64,000 nucleotides of DNA from CAIQPS01 sp963843455 (lineage in GTDB: Bacteria > Actinomycetota > Thermoleophilia > RBG-16-64-13), in assembly GCA_963843455.1 (NCBI GenBank), contig CAWJKE010000007.1, forward strand, positions 186,001 to 250,000. Direction: 5' to 3'. How positions within the stretch are numbered: position 1 is the stretch's first letter; each line of letters starts with the position of its first letter. The notes below the pieces were generated by a model, which was not told where the DNA came from, did no database searches, and was given only the letters and a program-made list of their open reading frames with translations. Below, piece by piece: positions 1-10,729 of the stretch. Both the position numbers and the translations under genes were made by a program.

Positions 1-1
1 C

Positions 2-817
<816 letters not shown>

Positions 818-823
818 GCCGGC

Positions 824-843
824 GCGGCCCCCGAGGGGGCCGC
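824..843 (+). terminator. Short GC-rich hairpin after hppA
   Basis: An 8-bp stem of G/C pairs closes a CGAG loop seven bases after the hppA stop. There is no T-run, so by itself it is a 3'-end stabiliser or part of a double terminator with the hairpin at 864-903. Confidence 0.45.
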
Positions 844-863
844 CGCGCGGCAACGATTCACGG

Positions 864-903
864 GGCCGCCCGCCGCACACTGGTGCAGCGGGCGGCCTTC
901 TTT
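864..903 (+). terminator. Rho-independent terminator of hppA
   Basis: GGCCGCCCGC (864-873) pairs perfectly with GCGGGCGGCC (888-897). A second inner stem GCAC/GTGC lies around an ACTG loop, and TTCTTT follows immediately. It separates hppA from the downstream transporter genes. Confidence 0.85.
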
Positions 904-1002
904 CCAGCACCGCCTCGGGATTGGGACTGGCATTAGCAGTCCCCGATATGCGATTCTGCGAAAAGGATAGGGAAAAGGTGGCGACCAGAGGGAGGAGGTG
1001 AG

Positions 1003-2886
1003 TTGGCGGACTTCGGCCGGGGTCTGAAGCGAGCCCTAGTCGGCAAGCCGATCTCCAGTGCGGAAGAGCACAAGACCAGGCTGTCGAAGGTCGTCGCGTT
1101 GCCGGTGTTCGCCTCCGACGCCATCTCCTCGACCGCGTATGCCACCGAGGAGATCCTCATCGTCCTGGCGGGGGCGGCGATCGGCGGTAGTCTGCTCCAT
1201 TTCTCCCTGCCCATCAGTATCGCGGTCGCCGGCCTGCTCGCGATCGTGGCGCTCTCCTATCAGCAGACGATCCGCGCCTACCCGTCGGGAGGCGGCTCCT
1301 ATATTGTCAGCTCCGAGAACCTGGGCCGCTACCCGGGCATGGCCGCGGCCGCTTCACTGATGATCGACTATGTGATGACGGTGGCGGTGAGCGTCGCCTC
1401 AGGGGTAGCCGCGGTCACGTCCGCGTTCCCCAGCCTGTATCCCTACCATCTCATCATCTCGGTCGCCGTGGTGGCGTTGGTCGCCTTGGCCAACCTGCGG
1501 GGGCTTCGAGAGTCGGGCCGGGCGTTTGCTGCCCCCACGTACGCCTTCATCTTCCTGTGTGGCGGTCTTGTGGTCGTCGGCATTGTCCGTTGGCTCCTGG
1601 GAGGACTGCAGCCGGTCGGACACGCCCCGATCGTCCAACAGAGTCAGTTGACCGGTATCGCGCTGACCTTCGTCGTGTTGCGGGCGTTTTCAGGCGGTTG
1701 CAGCGCCATGACCGGCACCGAGGCCATCTCCAACGGGGTTCCGGCGTTCAAGCGTCCCGAGGCCCGGAACGCCGCCATCACCCTGGGGATCATGGCCGCC
1801 ATCCTTGGTACGTTCCTCGTAGGGGTCACGTACCTTGCGCAGGTACTCGAGGTCACCCCCAAGGAAGCAGACACCGTACTGAGCCAGGTCGGCAGGGCCG
1901 TGTACGGCAGCGGGTTCTTCTACTATGCCCTCCAGGTTGCGACGATGGCCATCCTGTTTCTCGGGGCCAACACCAGCTTCGCCGACTTCCCCCGGCTCTC
2001 CTCCATCCTCGCCCGCGACGGGCTGATGCCCAGGCAGTTCATGAACCGCGGCGACAAGCTGGCCTTCTCGAACGGCATCATCGGCCTGGGGGTGGTGGCT
2101 ATGATCATCCTGGTCATCTTCAACGCCAAGACCCACCGTATGATCCCTCTCTACGCGGTCGGAGTGTTCGTGAGCTTCACTCTTTCCCAAGCAGGGATGG
2201 TGATCCACTGGTTCAAGCTGAAGACCGAGGGCTGGCAGCGCCGCGCGGCGATGAATGCGTTTGGAGCGGTCTGCACGGCTGTCGTCTCGGCGGTGGTTTT
2301 CGCGACAAAGTTCACGCAAGGCGCGTACATCGTCCTTATCGCCGGCGTAGTGTTGGTACTGATCTTCTCGTATATCAAGAGACACTACGTGCAAGTGGCT
2401 CGGTTTCTTGAACCCCAGGACGAGCGGCGGCTCGAGCGCCTGGGCCGGGTTGCCATATCGAAGCCTCGCACCACGGTCGTCCTGTTCGTCGCTCAAGTGA
2501 ACGAACTGACGGCCCGGGCCCTGTCGCTGGGCCGGGGATTGTCCCCTGACGACTTCCATGCGGTGACGGTGACCACCACGCCTGAAGCTTTGGCGAACCT
2601 TCAACAGACCTGGATGGACATGGAGATCGACGTGCCTCTTGTAGTGGTCGACTCTCCCTATCGCGAATTCGTACGGCCGGCGGTCGACTACGTACGGTCG
2701 CTCAAGCCCGGACCGCAGCATACGGTGACCGTCGTCATCCCCGAGTTTGTCGTGGAGCACTGGTGGGACAACGCGCTCCACAACCAGAACGCGTTGCGGC
2801 TTAAGGCTGCCCTGCTGGGGGTGCCGTGGGTGGTGGTCATCAGCATCCCGTTCCACATCGGCGCTTCCGAAGCCGAGGAGGTCTAG
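1003..2886 (+). CDS. KimA-like APC/KUP-superfamily transporter (copy 1)
   Basis: Twelve-helix inner-membrane permease of 627 residues with a soluble C-terminal domain (about residue 460 on). The N-terminal motif LPVFASDAISSTAYATEE, YPSGGGSYIVSSENLG and the C-terminal HNQNALRLK segment match the KimA (YdaO) group of K+ importers of the KUP/APC superfamily; databases usually call these APC family permeases, so an amino acid substrate cannot be excluded. The start is TTG 1003, chosen because GGAGGAGG lies at 991-998; no in-frame ATG precedes it. A 7-bp hairpin (923-943) lies in the leader. It forms a tandem duplicate with the next gene, 5 nt away. Confidence 0.85.
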   Translation: MADFGRGLKRALVGKPISSAEEHKTRLSKVVALPVFASDAISSTAYATEEILIVLAGAAIGGSLLHFSLPISIAVAGLLAIVALSYQQTIRAYPSGGGSYIVSSENLGRYPGMAAAASLMIDYVMTVAVSVASGVAAVTSAFPSLYPYHLIISVAVVALVALANLRGLRESGRAFAAPTYAFIFLCGGLVVVGIVRWLLGGLQPVGHAPIVQQSQLTGIALTFVVLRAFSGGCSAMTGTEAISNGVPAFKRPEARNAAITLGIMAAILGTFLVGVTYLAQVLEVTPKEADTVLSQVGRAVYGSGFFYYALQVATMAILFLGANTSFADFPRLSSILARDGLMPRQFMNRGDKLAFSNGIIGLGVVAMIILVIFNAKTHRMIPLYAVGVFVSFTLSQAGMVIHWFKLKTEGWQRRAAMNAFGAVCTAVVSAVVFATKFTQGAYIVLIAGVVLVLIFSYIKRHYVQVARFLEPQDERRLERLGRVAISKPRTTVVLFVAQVNELTARALSLGRGLSPDDFHAVTVTTTPEALANLQQTWMDMEIDVPLVVVDSPYREFVRPAVDYVRSLKPGPQHTVTVVIPEFVVEHWWDNALHNQNALRLKAALLGVPWVVVISIPFHIGASEAEEV

Positions 2887-2891
2887 TCGAC

Positions 2892-4761
2892 GTGAGCGGG
2901 GGTTTGAGCGCCAAACGCATCCTGCTTGGACGGCCCATCGCGACGGCCCAGGAGATGCAGGAGCGGCTATCGAAGAAGTTCGCGCTCCCGGTCTTCGCCT
3001 CCGACGCCATCTCATCCACCGCCTACGCGACTGAGGAGATCCTGCTGGCCCTCGTGCTGGCCGGCACGGCCGCGGTCGGCCTATCGTTCGGTATCTCGGT
3101 AGCGGTGGTGGTTCTGCTGGCCTTTGTGGCCCTCTCCTACCAGCAGACCATTCATGCGTACCCTAGCGGCGGGGGCTCGTACATCGTCAGCAGGGAGAAC
3201 CTGGGGCTGCTTCCTGGACTGGTGGCCGCCGCTTCGCTGATGGTGGACTACGTGATGACTGTCGCGGTGAGCGTCGCTTCGGGGGTGGCCGCCATTATCA
3301 CGGCGTTTCCTTCGCTCACGGACTACCGGATCTGGATCTGTGTGGGCGTGATCATCCTCATAGGCATCGCCAACCTGCGGGGGGTGAGCGAGTCGGCTCG
3401 TTTCTTCGCCGTACCCACCTATGCTTTTGTCGTGCTATGCGGGGGTCTCGTGGTGGTCGGCTTCATCCGCCTGGCTGCCGGCGGCCTACACCCGCAGCCG
3501 ATCTCGAGCACCACCACGGGCATCCAGGGCGCCGCACTACTTTGGATAATGCTCCGGGCGTTCTCGGGCGGGTGCTCGGCCATGACCGGTACCGAGGCTA
3601 TCTCTAATGCAGTACCGGCGTTCAAGCCGCCGGAGAGTCGGAATGCCAGTTACACGCTCGGCATCATGGCGGCCATCCTGGGCTTCTTGATGCTCGGGGT
3701 CACCGGCCTCACTCAGATCCTGCACATCCTTCCCGAGACCGAGAGCACCGTCCTCGGAAGCCTGGGGCACGCGGTCTTCGGCGGCGGGTTCTTCTACTAC
3801 GCACTCCAGATAGCCACCATGGCCATCCTGGTGCTCGCCGCGAACACAAGCTTCGCCGGCTTCCCGCGCCTTTCGTTCGTCCTCGCCCGCGACGGCCTGA
3901 TGCCGCGGCAGTTCATGAACCGAGGCGACAAGCTCGTCTTCTCCAACGGCGTCATCGGGTTGATGATCGCATCGATCGTGGTCCTAGTCGCCTTCGGCGG
4001 CCAGACCCATAAGCTCATCCCCCTGTACGCAGTGGGTGTGTTCACCAGTTTCACCCTTTCGCAGTCCGGCATGGTCAGGCACTGGTTCCGCCTGCGCAGC
4101 CCGGGTTGGCGACGCCGCGCCATCATGAACGGCCTGGGTGCGCTGATGACCGGCGTCGTCACTTTCGTCGTTCTGGGCACCAAGTTCACTCACGGGGCGT
4201 ATCTGGTAGTGATAGCCGTAGTGATACTCATCACCATTTTCTACGTCGTTCGGCGCCACTACACCCGGATCGCGTACTACCTGGAGCCGCAGAACCCAGC
4301 CCAACTCGAGCGGCTGGGCCAGATCGCTGTTTCCAAGCCACGGACCACGGTGGTTCTGTTCGTCTCGAAGGTGAACGAGTTGACGGCCCGCTCGCTAGCC
4401 CTCGGCAGGGGCCTTTCTCCCGACGACTTCCACGCCACGACCATCGCGAGCGATCCCGAACAAGTGCAGTCGCTCCAACGGACGTGGCAGGAGATGGACA
4501 TCAACATCCCGCTGGTCGTGGTCGACTCCCCGTATAGAGAGTTCATCCGGCCGGCCGTCGAATACATCAAGTCCCTTCAGCCCGGGCCCGACCACACGGT
4601 GACCGTAATCATCCCGGAGTTCGTGGTCGAGCATTGGTGGGAGAATCTCCTCCACAACCAGAACGCGCTGCAGGCTCAAGGGCGCCCTTCTCGGGGTTCC
4701 CTGGGTCGTGGTGATCAGCATCCCCTTCCACATCGGCGCTGAAGAGGCCGGCCGAGGCTAG
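2892..4761 (+). CDS. KimA-like APC/KUP-superfamily transporter (copy 2, one frame break)
   Basis: Tandem paralogue of the preceding permease, sharing the same motifs (LPVFASDAISSTAYATEE, YPSGGGSYIVSRENLG) and soluble C-terminal domain. The start is GTG 2892, with GAGGAGG at 2875-2881 overlapping the end of copy 1, so the two are translationally linked. The frame breaks at about 4671-4673 in CTGCAGGCTC. Removing one base restores a C-terminus matching copy 1 (ALLGVPWVVVISIPFHIGA) that ends at TAG 4759-4761; unrepaired, the frame runs to a stop at 4742. A single-base overcall is the simplest reading. Function as for copy 1; two copies may differ in affinity or regulation. Confidence 0.8.
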
Positions 4762-4851
4762 TCGCGACCGCCGGCGGTGGTGTTCTTCTTCTTTCGCCGG
4801 CGCTAGTATGAGATCGAGTTAGCTGTGAAGCGCAAAACCCTGGGCGGGATC
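4762..4851 (+). other. Intergenic region before the hut operon
   Basis: Ninety bases contain a small inverted repeat (ACCGCC/GGCGGT, 4767-4778) followed by a T-rich run (TGTTCTTCTTCTTT). This could terminate the transporter operon. I see no convincing promoter, though TAGTAT at 4804 is a possible -10. Confidence 0.3.
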
Positions 4852-6411
4852 ATGACCGACGTGGTCATCGACGGAGAGTCTCTCAAGCTCGAGGATGTGG
4901 TGCGTGTCGCGTACGGCGACGCTAAGGTCGCGCTCGCCGCCGACCGCGGTCCCCAAGGTGCAGAGGGCGCGCGCCTACGTGGAGCGGCTGCTGTCCGACC
5001 ACGCGGTCGTCTACGGGGTGACGACCGGGTTCGGCAAGTTCGCCGAGGTGCCGGTCGCCAGGGAGGACGCCCTCGCGCTACAGCGCAACCTGGTGTTCAG
5101 TCACTGCTGCGGCGTCGGCGATCCTCTCGGCCGCGCCGAGACCCGGGCTATGATGTTGCTCCGTGCGAACGTGCTCGCGAAAGGCTATTCCGGGGTCCGC
5201 CTGGTGGTGCTGGATACCCTTCTGCGCGCGCTGAATGCCGGTATCGTCCCGGTGGTGCCGAGCAAGGGCTCGGTCGGCGCGTGCGGGGACCTGGCGCCGC
5301 TGGCGCATCTCACGGCGGTGCTGATCGGCGCGGGCGAAGCGTTCTATCAGGGTCGGCGCGTGACCGGGGGCGAGGCGCTGCAGGCGGCCGGCATCGAGCC
5401 GGTCGTGCTGGAGGCCAAGGAAGGGCTGGCGCTCATCAACGGGACTCAGATGATGACGGCGGTGGGCGCCCTCACCCTGTGGGAGGCCGAGAACATCAGC
5501 AAGGCGGCCGACATGGCCGCCGCCCAGGCCGTCGAGGCGCTCCGGGGGACGAACACTCCCTATCTGGAGATCAGCCATCGCGTCCGTCCGCACGCCGGCC
5601 AGGCGGCGACCGCCCGCAATCTGCTGCGCCTGCTCGAGGACAGCGAGATCCTCGCCTCGCACGTCGCCTGCAGCAAGGTGCAGGACGCCTATTCGCTGCG
5701 CTGCGCTCCGCAGGTGCACGGGGCGGTCAAGGACGCGCTCGCGTTCGTGCGGGGCGTCCTGGAGGTCGAACTGAACGCGGCCACCGACAACCCGCTGGTC
5801 TTCCCCGAAGAGGAGACGGTGATCTCCGGGGGCAATTTCCACGGCCAGCCCATCTCGCAGGCCATGGACATCCTTGCCATCGCTCTGGCGGAACTCGGCA
5901 ATATCTCGGAGCGCCGGATCGAATGCATGATGGACCCGAGCACGTCGGACCACCTGCCGCCCTTCCTGACCTGTCATCCCGGGCTGAATTGTGGTCTGAT
6001 GATGGCCCAGGTGACTGCCGCCGCTCTGGTGTCGGAAAACAAGACGCTGGCCCATCCGGCCTGCGTGGACAGCGTCCCGACGTCGGCGAACAAGGAAGAT
6101 TTCGTGAGCATGGGAGCGTTCGCCGCGCTCAAGGCTCGGGAAGTGTCGAGGAACGTGCTGGCGGTCGTCGCCATCGAGTTGCTGTGCGGAGCGCAGGGAC
6201 TGGAGTTCCGGGAATCGCTCCGCCCCGGCCGGGGGGTGGCGGCGGCGCACGACTTCATCCGGCGAAACGGTGCCTCGATTGGAGAGCGACCGGCCGCAGA
6301 CGCCGGACATCGAGAGAGTTGAGCGAGATGGTGCGCGACGGTTCGTTGGTCTCGCGGGTCGAAGGACGCCGTGGGACCGCTGGAGCCGACCTACGACAGA
6401 TAGGGGGTTGA
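4852..6411 (+). CDS. hutH: Histidine ammonia-lyase (three frame breaks)
   Basis: Deaminates L-histidine to urocanate, the first step of histidine degradation. After repair the protein is about 518 residues, the usual length. Diagnostic motifs: YGVTTGFGKFAEV, GSVGACGDLAPLAHL and ATDNPLVFPEE. The catalytic MIO triad, normally Ala-Ser-Gly, reads Ala-Cys-Gly here (codons 5279-5287). Three single-base insertions are needed: near 4944-4945 (CC), 6264-6266 (AAA) and 6319-6321 (TTG). With them removed, the tail reads VPRLESDRPQTPDIERV and then MVRDGSLVSRVEGRR up to TGA 6409-6411, as in the family. Start ATG 4852; an in-frame GTG at 4825 is possible. hutI begins 2 nt later. Confidence 0.88.
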   Translation: MTDVVIDGESLKLEDVVRVAYGDAKVALAADRGPQGAEGARLRGAAAVRPRGRLRGDDRVRQVRRGAGRQGGRPRATAQPGVQSLLRRRRSSRPRRDPGYDVAPCERARERLFRGPPGGAGYPSARAECRYRPGGAEQGLGRRVRGPGAAGASHGGADRRGRSVLSGSARDRGRGAAGGRHRAGRAGGQGRAGAHQRDSDDDGGGRPHPVGGREHQQGGRHGRRPGRRGAPGDEHSLSGDQPSRPSARRPGGDRPQSAAPARGQRDPRLARRLQQGAGRLFAALRSAGARGGQGRARVRAGRPGGRTERGHRQPAGLPRRGDGDLRGQFPRPAHLAGHGHPCHRSGGTRQYLGAPDRMHDGPEHVGPPAALPDLSSRAELWSDDGPGDCRRSGVGKQDAGPSGLRGQRPDVGEQGRFREHGSVRRAQGSGSVEERAGGRRHRVAVRSAGTGVPGIAPPRPGGGGGARLHPAKRCLDWRATGRRRRTSRELSEMVRDGSLVSRVEGRRGTAGADLRQIGG

Positions 6412-6413
6412 GA

Positions 6414-7725
6414 GTGGATGGGTCTACCACCACTTGGGTAGAGGCGGATCTCATCATTAAGGGCGCTTCGGAGGTGCTCACCTGCGCCGCCGACAGCCGT
6501 GACGGTGACGGACGCCAAGGAGTCGGCAGGATCCTCGACGGTGCCGTGGCTGCCCGCGACGGGCGCATCGTGTGGGTGGGGACCGAGGCGGCGCTTATGG
6601 AAGAGGTCCGCCTGATGCGCGGCGGAGAGATGCTCGATGCCGACGGGCGGGTGGTCATGCCCGGACTGGTGGAATGCCACAGCCACCTCGCGTGGGCGGG
6701 AGACAGGGCCGATGAGTTCCAGCTTCGGGTGGCCGGCGCGACTTATCAGCAGGTGCAGGAGGCCGGGGGCGGCATCGCCAGCACGGTCCACGCGACGCGC
6801 AACGCCACCGACGAAGTGCTGCGGGCGCTGGCCCGCAAGCGGCTGGACCGCTTCCTGCGCTACGGGGTGACTACGGTCGAGGCCAAGAGCGGATACGGCC
6901 TGTCGCTCGAACAGGAACTGCGGCTTCTGGAGGTGTACCGCGATGTCTCGTACCTTCACCCGGTAGACGTCGTCCCCACCCTGCTGGCGGCGCACGTCGT
7001 TCCGATCGAGTACGCGGACCGCGGCGACGAGTACGTGAAGCTGATCGTCAAGAAGATGGTACCGGCGGTGGCGAAGAAGAAGCTCGCCCGTTTCTGTGAC
7101 GCCTTCTGTGAGACGGGTGCCTTCACCGTCGACCAATGCCGGCGCGTGCTGGAGGCCGGCCTGGAAGAGGGACTGCTGCCGAAACTTCACGCCGATCAGC
7201 TCACCGACATGGGCGGCACCGAGATGGCGGCGGAACTGGGCGCGGTGTCGGTGGACCATCTAGACCACGTGAGCGAGAGCGGCATCGCGGCGCTGACTCA
7301 TGTCGCAGGAGGAAGACGGGTGCCGGTGGCCGTATTGCTGCCCGGAGCCACGTTCTTCCTCGGCGGAGAGAGCTACGCGCCCGCCCGCCGCATGCTCGAC
7401 GCCGGAGTGCGAGTGGCTCTCAGCACCGACTTCAACCCCGGGTTCCAGTCCCACGCAGAACCTCTGGCTGATGGCGACCATGGGCTGCTCCCAGCTGCAA
7501 ATGACTGCGGAAGAGGTGACCCGGGCAATCACCATCGACGCGGCCGCGGCGCTGGCGGTCGAGGACGAGGTCGGGAGTCTCGAAGTGGGCAAGAAGGCCG
7601 ATATCCTCATCCTCGACTACTCCCGCGGGGCCGAGATTCCGTATCGATACGGCATGAACCCAATATGGCGCGTATTCAAGGATGGCAAACGTGTGGTCAA
7701 GCGGGATGCCCCAGTGGAGGGATGA
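6414..7725 (+). CDS. hutI: Imidazolonepropionase (one frame break)
   Basis: Zinc/iron amidohydrolase that opens imidazolonepropionate to formiminoglutamate. Metal ligands are visible in ECHSHLAWAGDR, with later family motifs YGLSLEQELRLL, KLHADQLTDMGG and STDFNPG. Right after STDFNPG the frame shifts at about 7441-7445 (GGGTTCC); dropping one base joins it to SSPTQNLWLMATMGCSQLQ, the expected continuation, ending at TGA 7723-7725. GTG 6414 is the start, preceded by AGGGGG at 6402-6407. It is sandwiched between hutH and ftcD with almost no spacing, so it is part of one operon. Confidence 0.9.
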
Positions 7726-7742
7726 CGTATGAGCCTGCAGCC

Positions 7743-8636
7743 ATGAAGCTCATCGAGTGCGTCCCCAACGTGAGCGAGGGGCGCGACTCGGCCGTGCTCG
7801 AGCGTCTCGTCGGCGCGGTCAAGAGCTCGCCCGGCGTGGAGTTGCTCGACTGGAGCGCCGACCCCGACCATAATCGGGCCGTTCTCACCTATGTGGGGGA
7901 GCCGGAGGCGGTGTTGGTGGCCACGCAGGCGTTGTGCCGGGAAGCTTTCGCGTCGATCGACATGCGCTCGCACGAGGGTGCCCATCCCCGGATGGGAGCG
8001 GTGGACGTGATCCCGTTCGTACCGCTCCGCGGCGTGACGTCCGAGGAAGCGGTGGCACTGGCGAAGAGGCTGGGAGAGTGGATCGGCGAGCAGGGGGTAC
8101 CCGTCTACTACTACCAGGATGCTGCCACCCGCCCCGAGAGGCAGTCACTGCCCGACGTCAGGCGCGGGGAATACGAGGGTCTGGCCGCCAAGCTGGCGAC
8201 GCCGGAGGGGGCGCCGGACGCCGGCGCGGCCGTCTTCAACGAGCGCTCCGGCGCGTCCATCGTCGGAGTCCGCTTCCCACTGATCGCCTTCAACGTCAAT
8301 CTTGCCACGGCCGATCTATCCATCGCGCGCCGCATCGCCGAAGCCGTCCGGTTCTCGAGCGGCGGCTACCGCTACGTGCGTGCCATGGGCGTGGCGCTCG
8401 AGGGGAGGGGCCAGGTGCAGGTGTCCACGGATATCCTGCAGTACGAGAAGACGCCTATCCATCGGGTCCTGGAGACCGTGCGGTCGGAAGCCGCACGCTA
8501 TGGCGTGACGGTCGTCGGGTGCGAGTTGATAGGCTTGGCGCCGCTCGATGCGCTGGCCGGGTCGGTCCGGCATTATCTGCAGATCCACGACTTCTCCTCG
8601 AGCCAGATCATCGAGAGCCGGCTGCTGGAAGTCTAG
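7743..8636 (+). CDS. ftcD: Glutamate formimidoyltransferase
   Basis: Transfers the formimino group of formiminoglutamate to tetrahydrofolate, releasing glutamate. This is the folate-dependent route of histidine breakdown rather than hydrolysis by HutG or HutF. The 297 residues start with MKLIECVPNVSEGRD, the family N-terminus, and contain SHEGAHPRMGAVDVIPF, the conserved folate/substrate segment. The length fits a transferase without the cyclodeaminase domain, which must be supplied elsewhere. An upstream in-frame ATG at 7722 overlaps the hutI stop, but its SD would be too close; 7743 agrees with the family start. Confidence 0.93.
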   Translation: MKLIECVPNVSEGRDSAVLERLVGAVKSSPGVELLDWSADPDHNRAVLTYVGEPEAVLVATQALCREAFASIDMRSHEGAHPRMGAVDVIPFVPLRGVTSEEAVALAKRLGEWIGEQGVPVYYYQDAATRPERQSLPDVRRGEYEGLAAKLATPEGAPDAGAAVFNERSGASIVGVRFPLIAFNVNLATADLSIARRIAEAVRFSSGGYRYVRAMGVALEGRGQVQVSTDILQYEKTPIHRVLETVRSEAARYGVTVVGCELIGLAPLDALAGSVRHYLQIHDFSSSQIIESRLLEV

Positions 8637-8661
8637 GACCCGGAAAGCGGCTGAGCGCTAC

Positions 8662-10694
8662 ATGACGATCGACCAGCTTCCTCCTCCGCCGGTGTTCGCG
8701 CCCGGCATCCGCCGGGCGCCCGATAGAGGATGCACGCTCTCGCCGCGGCGGACCGTGCTCGCCCTCCAGAACGCCCTCCGCTATGTTCCCGCCGCTCTGC
8801 ACGAGGCGGTGGCCCCCGAATTCCTGGCGGAACTGCGGGAGCGGGGCCGGATCTACGGATATCGGTTCCGGCCGAGACCGGGGGAGTCCGGCGTGGGCTT
8901 CGATGGAAACATCAAGGCCCGGTCGGTCGATCAGTATCGCGGCATCCTCGAAGCCCGGGCCCTCCAGCTCAACATCGATAACAACCTTGATTTCGACGTC
9001 GCCCTCTACCCCTACGAGCTGGTGACGTACGGCGAGACGGGGCAGGTGTTCCAGAACTGGATGCAGTACCGACTGGTCAAGCGGTATCTGGAGCAGATGA
9101 CCGAGACCCAGACGCTGGTGGTCGCTTCCGGGCACCCGGTCGGCCTGTTCCCCAGTCACCGCGACGCTCCCCGGGTCATCAACACCAACGGCCTCATGGT
9201 GGGCGAGTTCGACAACCCGGCCGACTTTCACGAAGCCGCTCAGCTTGGAGTGGCAAACTACGGACAGATGACGGCGGGGGGCTGGATGTACATCGGGCCC
9301 CAGGGCATCGTGCACGGCACCTACCTGACCCTGCTGAACGCGGGGCGTCTGTACCTGGGGATCCCTCAGGATCGCGATCTGGCCGGGGTTCTCTACGTAA
9401 GCTCCGGTTTGGGCGGGATGAGCGGCGCCCAGCCCAAGGCCGCCGACATAGCCGGAGCGGTGAGCATCACCGCCGAAGTCGACCTCTCCCGCGTCGATAC
9501 CCGCCGGGACGCAGGGCTGGGTGGAGCGGGTCACCTCCGATCTCGGCCAAGCCTTCTCCTGGGCGGCAGCTGCGCGTGCCGCCCGCACCCCGCTCTCCAT
9601 CGCCTATCACGGCAACATCGTGGACCTGTGGCAGTACGCCGTCGACCAACGGGATAACGGTGGAGTTGGCCTCCGACCAGACCTCCTGCCACGCCGCCTA
9701 CGAAGGGGGCTACGTGCCCCAAGGTCTGGACTTCGCCGCGTCTCGGGAGCTGCTGGCCGCCGACCCGGCCGAGTACCGGCGCCGGGTGGACGCTTCGCTC
9801 CGCAGGCAGATCGAACTGATCGGCACGATGATCCGCCGCGGCACCCATTTCTGGGACTACGGCAACAGCTTCCTCAAGGCCGTGTTCGAAGCGGGTGTCC
9901 GGGAGGTGGCCGCCAACGGCGCCGACACCAAGGAAGGCTTCATCTACCCGTCGTACGTGGAGCACATCATGGGGCCGCTCTGCTTCGACCGCGGCTATGG
10001 TCCCTTCCGCTGGGTTTGCGCGAGCCTGGATCCCGTGGACCTGGCGCGGACCGACCAGGTGGCGATGACCTGCATAGACCCCGAGCGTTGCTGGCAGGAC
10101 CGGGACAACTACAACTGGGTGCGCGACGCCGGCAAAAACGAGCTGGTGGTGGGCTCGCAGGCCCGCATCCTTTACTCCGACGCGGAGGGGAGGGTGCGCA
10201 TCGCCCTGGCCTTCAACGATCTGGTCCGCCGCGGGCAGATCGGGCCGGTCATCATCGGCCGGGATCACCACGACGTGTCCGGCACCGACTCGCCCTACCG
10301 GGAAACCAGCAACATCCACGACGGGTCGAACGTCATGGCCGACATGGCTTTCCACTGCTGGGCCGGCAACGCGGCCCGAGGGATGACTCTGGTCGTCGCC
10401 TCCAATGGGGGTGGAGTGGGCGTCGGCCGGTCGATCAACACCGGCTTCGGCCTGGTACTGGACGGCTCGACCCGGGTGGACGGCATCATCCGGTCGGCGG
10501 TGGAGTGGGACGTGATGGGGGGCGTGGCCCGCCGCGCATGGGCCCGAAACGAGGCGGCCCTGGAGACGGCGGCCGCCTGGAATGTGGCGCATGCGGCAGG
10601 AGTTGCCACCGCACCGGTCGGGTCCGCCGGGCACATCACTCTGCCCAATGTCGTTGAGGACGGGTTGGTCGAGCGACTTCTGGAGCGAGGTTAG
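8662..10694 (+). CDS. hutU: Urocanate hydratase (two frame breaks)
   Basis: Converts urocanate to imidazolonepropionate using NAD+ as electrophile. The repaired length is about 676 residues, the long type resembling vertebrate UROC1 rather than the 550-residue type common in proteobacteria. Visible motifs include QNWMQYRLVKRYL, GLGGMSGAQPKAAD (NAD+ loop) and SDQTSCHAAYEGGY. The frame changes at about 9506-9508 (GGG) and 9646-9647 (CC); one base removed at each restores a continuous family-like sequence. Start ATG 8662, 25 nt after ftcD. No good SD is visible, so translation may be coupled. Confidence 0.9.
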
Positions 10695-10729
10695 CGAGCA
10701 TATATGATCAAGCATCCCGCCGAGCGAAC

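Noticed and set aside
904..1002. c-di-AMP (ydaO-type) riboswitch before the KimA-like genes
   Set aside because: Only about 100 nt remain after the hppA terminator, and the conserved ydaO sequence blocks are not visible; only a 7-bp hairpin is present.
1690..3015. Minus-strand open frame spanning both KimA-like genes
   Set aside because: It is a shadow of two well-supported genes with no recognisable domain.
4671..10694. hut operon and second transporter as decaying pseudogenes
   Set aside because: All breaks are single extra bases beside short runs, active-site motifs are intact apart from the HutH Ser-to-Cys change, and there are no internal stops or large deletions.
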